Below are positions 14,800 through 15,010 of a stretch of 15,010 nt of DNA, one piece after another. This stretch comes from an uncultured Bacilli bacterium. Its GTDB lineage: Bacteria; Bacillota_I; Bacilli_A; RF39; UBA660. Each line of letters starts with the position of its first letter. The first letter of the stretch is position 1. A program made the position numbers and the translations under genes. The notes below the pieces were generated by a model that was not told where the DNA came from, made no database searches, and saw nothing but the letters and a program-made list of their open reading frames with translations. Location: the NCBI GenBank assembly GCA_948999435.1, contig CARJCM010000032.1, positions 1 to 15,010 of the forward strand, written 5' to 3'.

Positions 14800-15010
14800 A
14801 TGAAAAAAAGAATTTTATTAATATGTTTATTATGTTTAATAAGCGGATGTAGTGCTAAAAATAACGAAAAAGAAAATGAGACTTTAGAAGCTTTAAAATT
14901 AGACGTAGTAAAAAAAGACAATTGTGAAAATGAAATAAGTGAATATTACGAATATAATAATAGAAAAGTATATTTCGTTTGTTTAAATGAAGTAAAACTT
15001 GTAGAAAAAC
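14800..15010 (+). CDS. Putative lipoprotein, 3' end outside the window
   Basis: The first 70 residues of a protein cut by the window edge. Residues 1-17 form a lipoprotein signal: a positive start MKKR, a hydrophobic core and lipobox LISGC with Cys17 as the lipid-attachment residue. The mature part is acidic and polar, with Cys at 42 and 61 that could form a disulfide outside the membrane (VVKKDNCENE and KVYFVCLNEV). I do not recognise the family. The start is supported by ATAGGAG (14786-14792) and a good promoter. Preceded by the tig terminator, so it is a separate transcription unit. Confidence 0.8.
   Translation, partial: MKKRILLICLLCLISGCSAKNNEKENETLEALKLDVVKKDNCENEISEYYEYNNRKVYFVCLNEVKLVEK

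Noticed and set aside
1..15010. CRISPR arrays, insertion sequences, tRNA or rRNA genes, phage attachment sites.
   Set aside because: No regularly spaced repeats, transposase signatures, cloverleaf sequences or long direct repeats were seen by eye on either strand; short A/T repeats are at chance level.

Overview
The window is very AT-rich Gram-positive-type chromosomal DNA using the standard genetic code: every tryptophan I checked is TGG, and no gene ends in TGA. A SigA-type sigma factor, the dnaG-rpoD-trmK gene order, a YqfQ/VrrA-like protein, a sortase with its surface protein, and an Rnf-type protein pair together suggest a low-GC Bacillota. The style resembles Erysipelotrichia/RF39-like uncultured gut lineages close to the Mollicutes. 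This placement is inferred from gene content; I could not run a phylogeny.

Layout. Positions 1-135 hold two terminator hairpins and a promoter. Next come a 56-residue single-membrane-segment ORF (+) and a convergent one-domain IMPACT/YigZ protein (-). A tight divergent promoter region of about 70 bp separates yigZ from uvrC (+). Then a two-gene unit encodes RnfC-like and RnfD-like proteins. After it, a strong promoter and a 90-nt structured leader precede a TQ-type thioester-domain/CnaB surface protein, which overlaps its sortase gene. A good terminator closes that operon. Then follow dnaG, rpoD and trmK with overlapping ends (the macromolecular-synthesis operon). A convergent YqfQ-like gene abuts trmK stop codon to stop codon. 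Next is a type II secretion/type IV pilus-like pair (GspF/PilC-like membrane protein and A24 prepilin peptidase), then trigger factor, then the start of a lipoprotein gene that runs off the right edge.

How they work together. Housekeeping genes (uvrC, dnaG, rpoD, trmK, tig) alternate with cell-surface modules. The most unusual accessory material is in 2600-7100. The RnfC-like protein keeps both [4Fe-4S] clusters but lacks the recognisable NADH-site glycine motif, and it is paired only with an RnfD that keeps its flavin-attachment motif; rnfG, rnfE, rnfA and rnfB are absent here. In the adjacent surface-protein operon, the thioester cysteine position reads Ser, the sorting signal reads VPNTK rather than xPxTG, and the sortase has no arginine after its catalytic cysteine. 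Most genes here have very short leaders. The surface-protein gene is the exception: its long leader contains a terminator-like hairpin, so it may be attenuated. A second regulatory curiosity is the probable trmK terminator, which lies inside the convergent YqfQ-like coding sequence.
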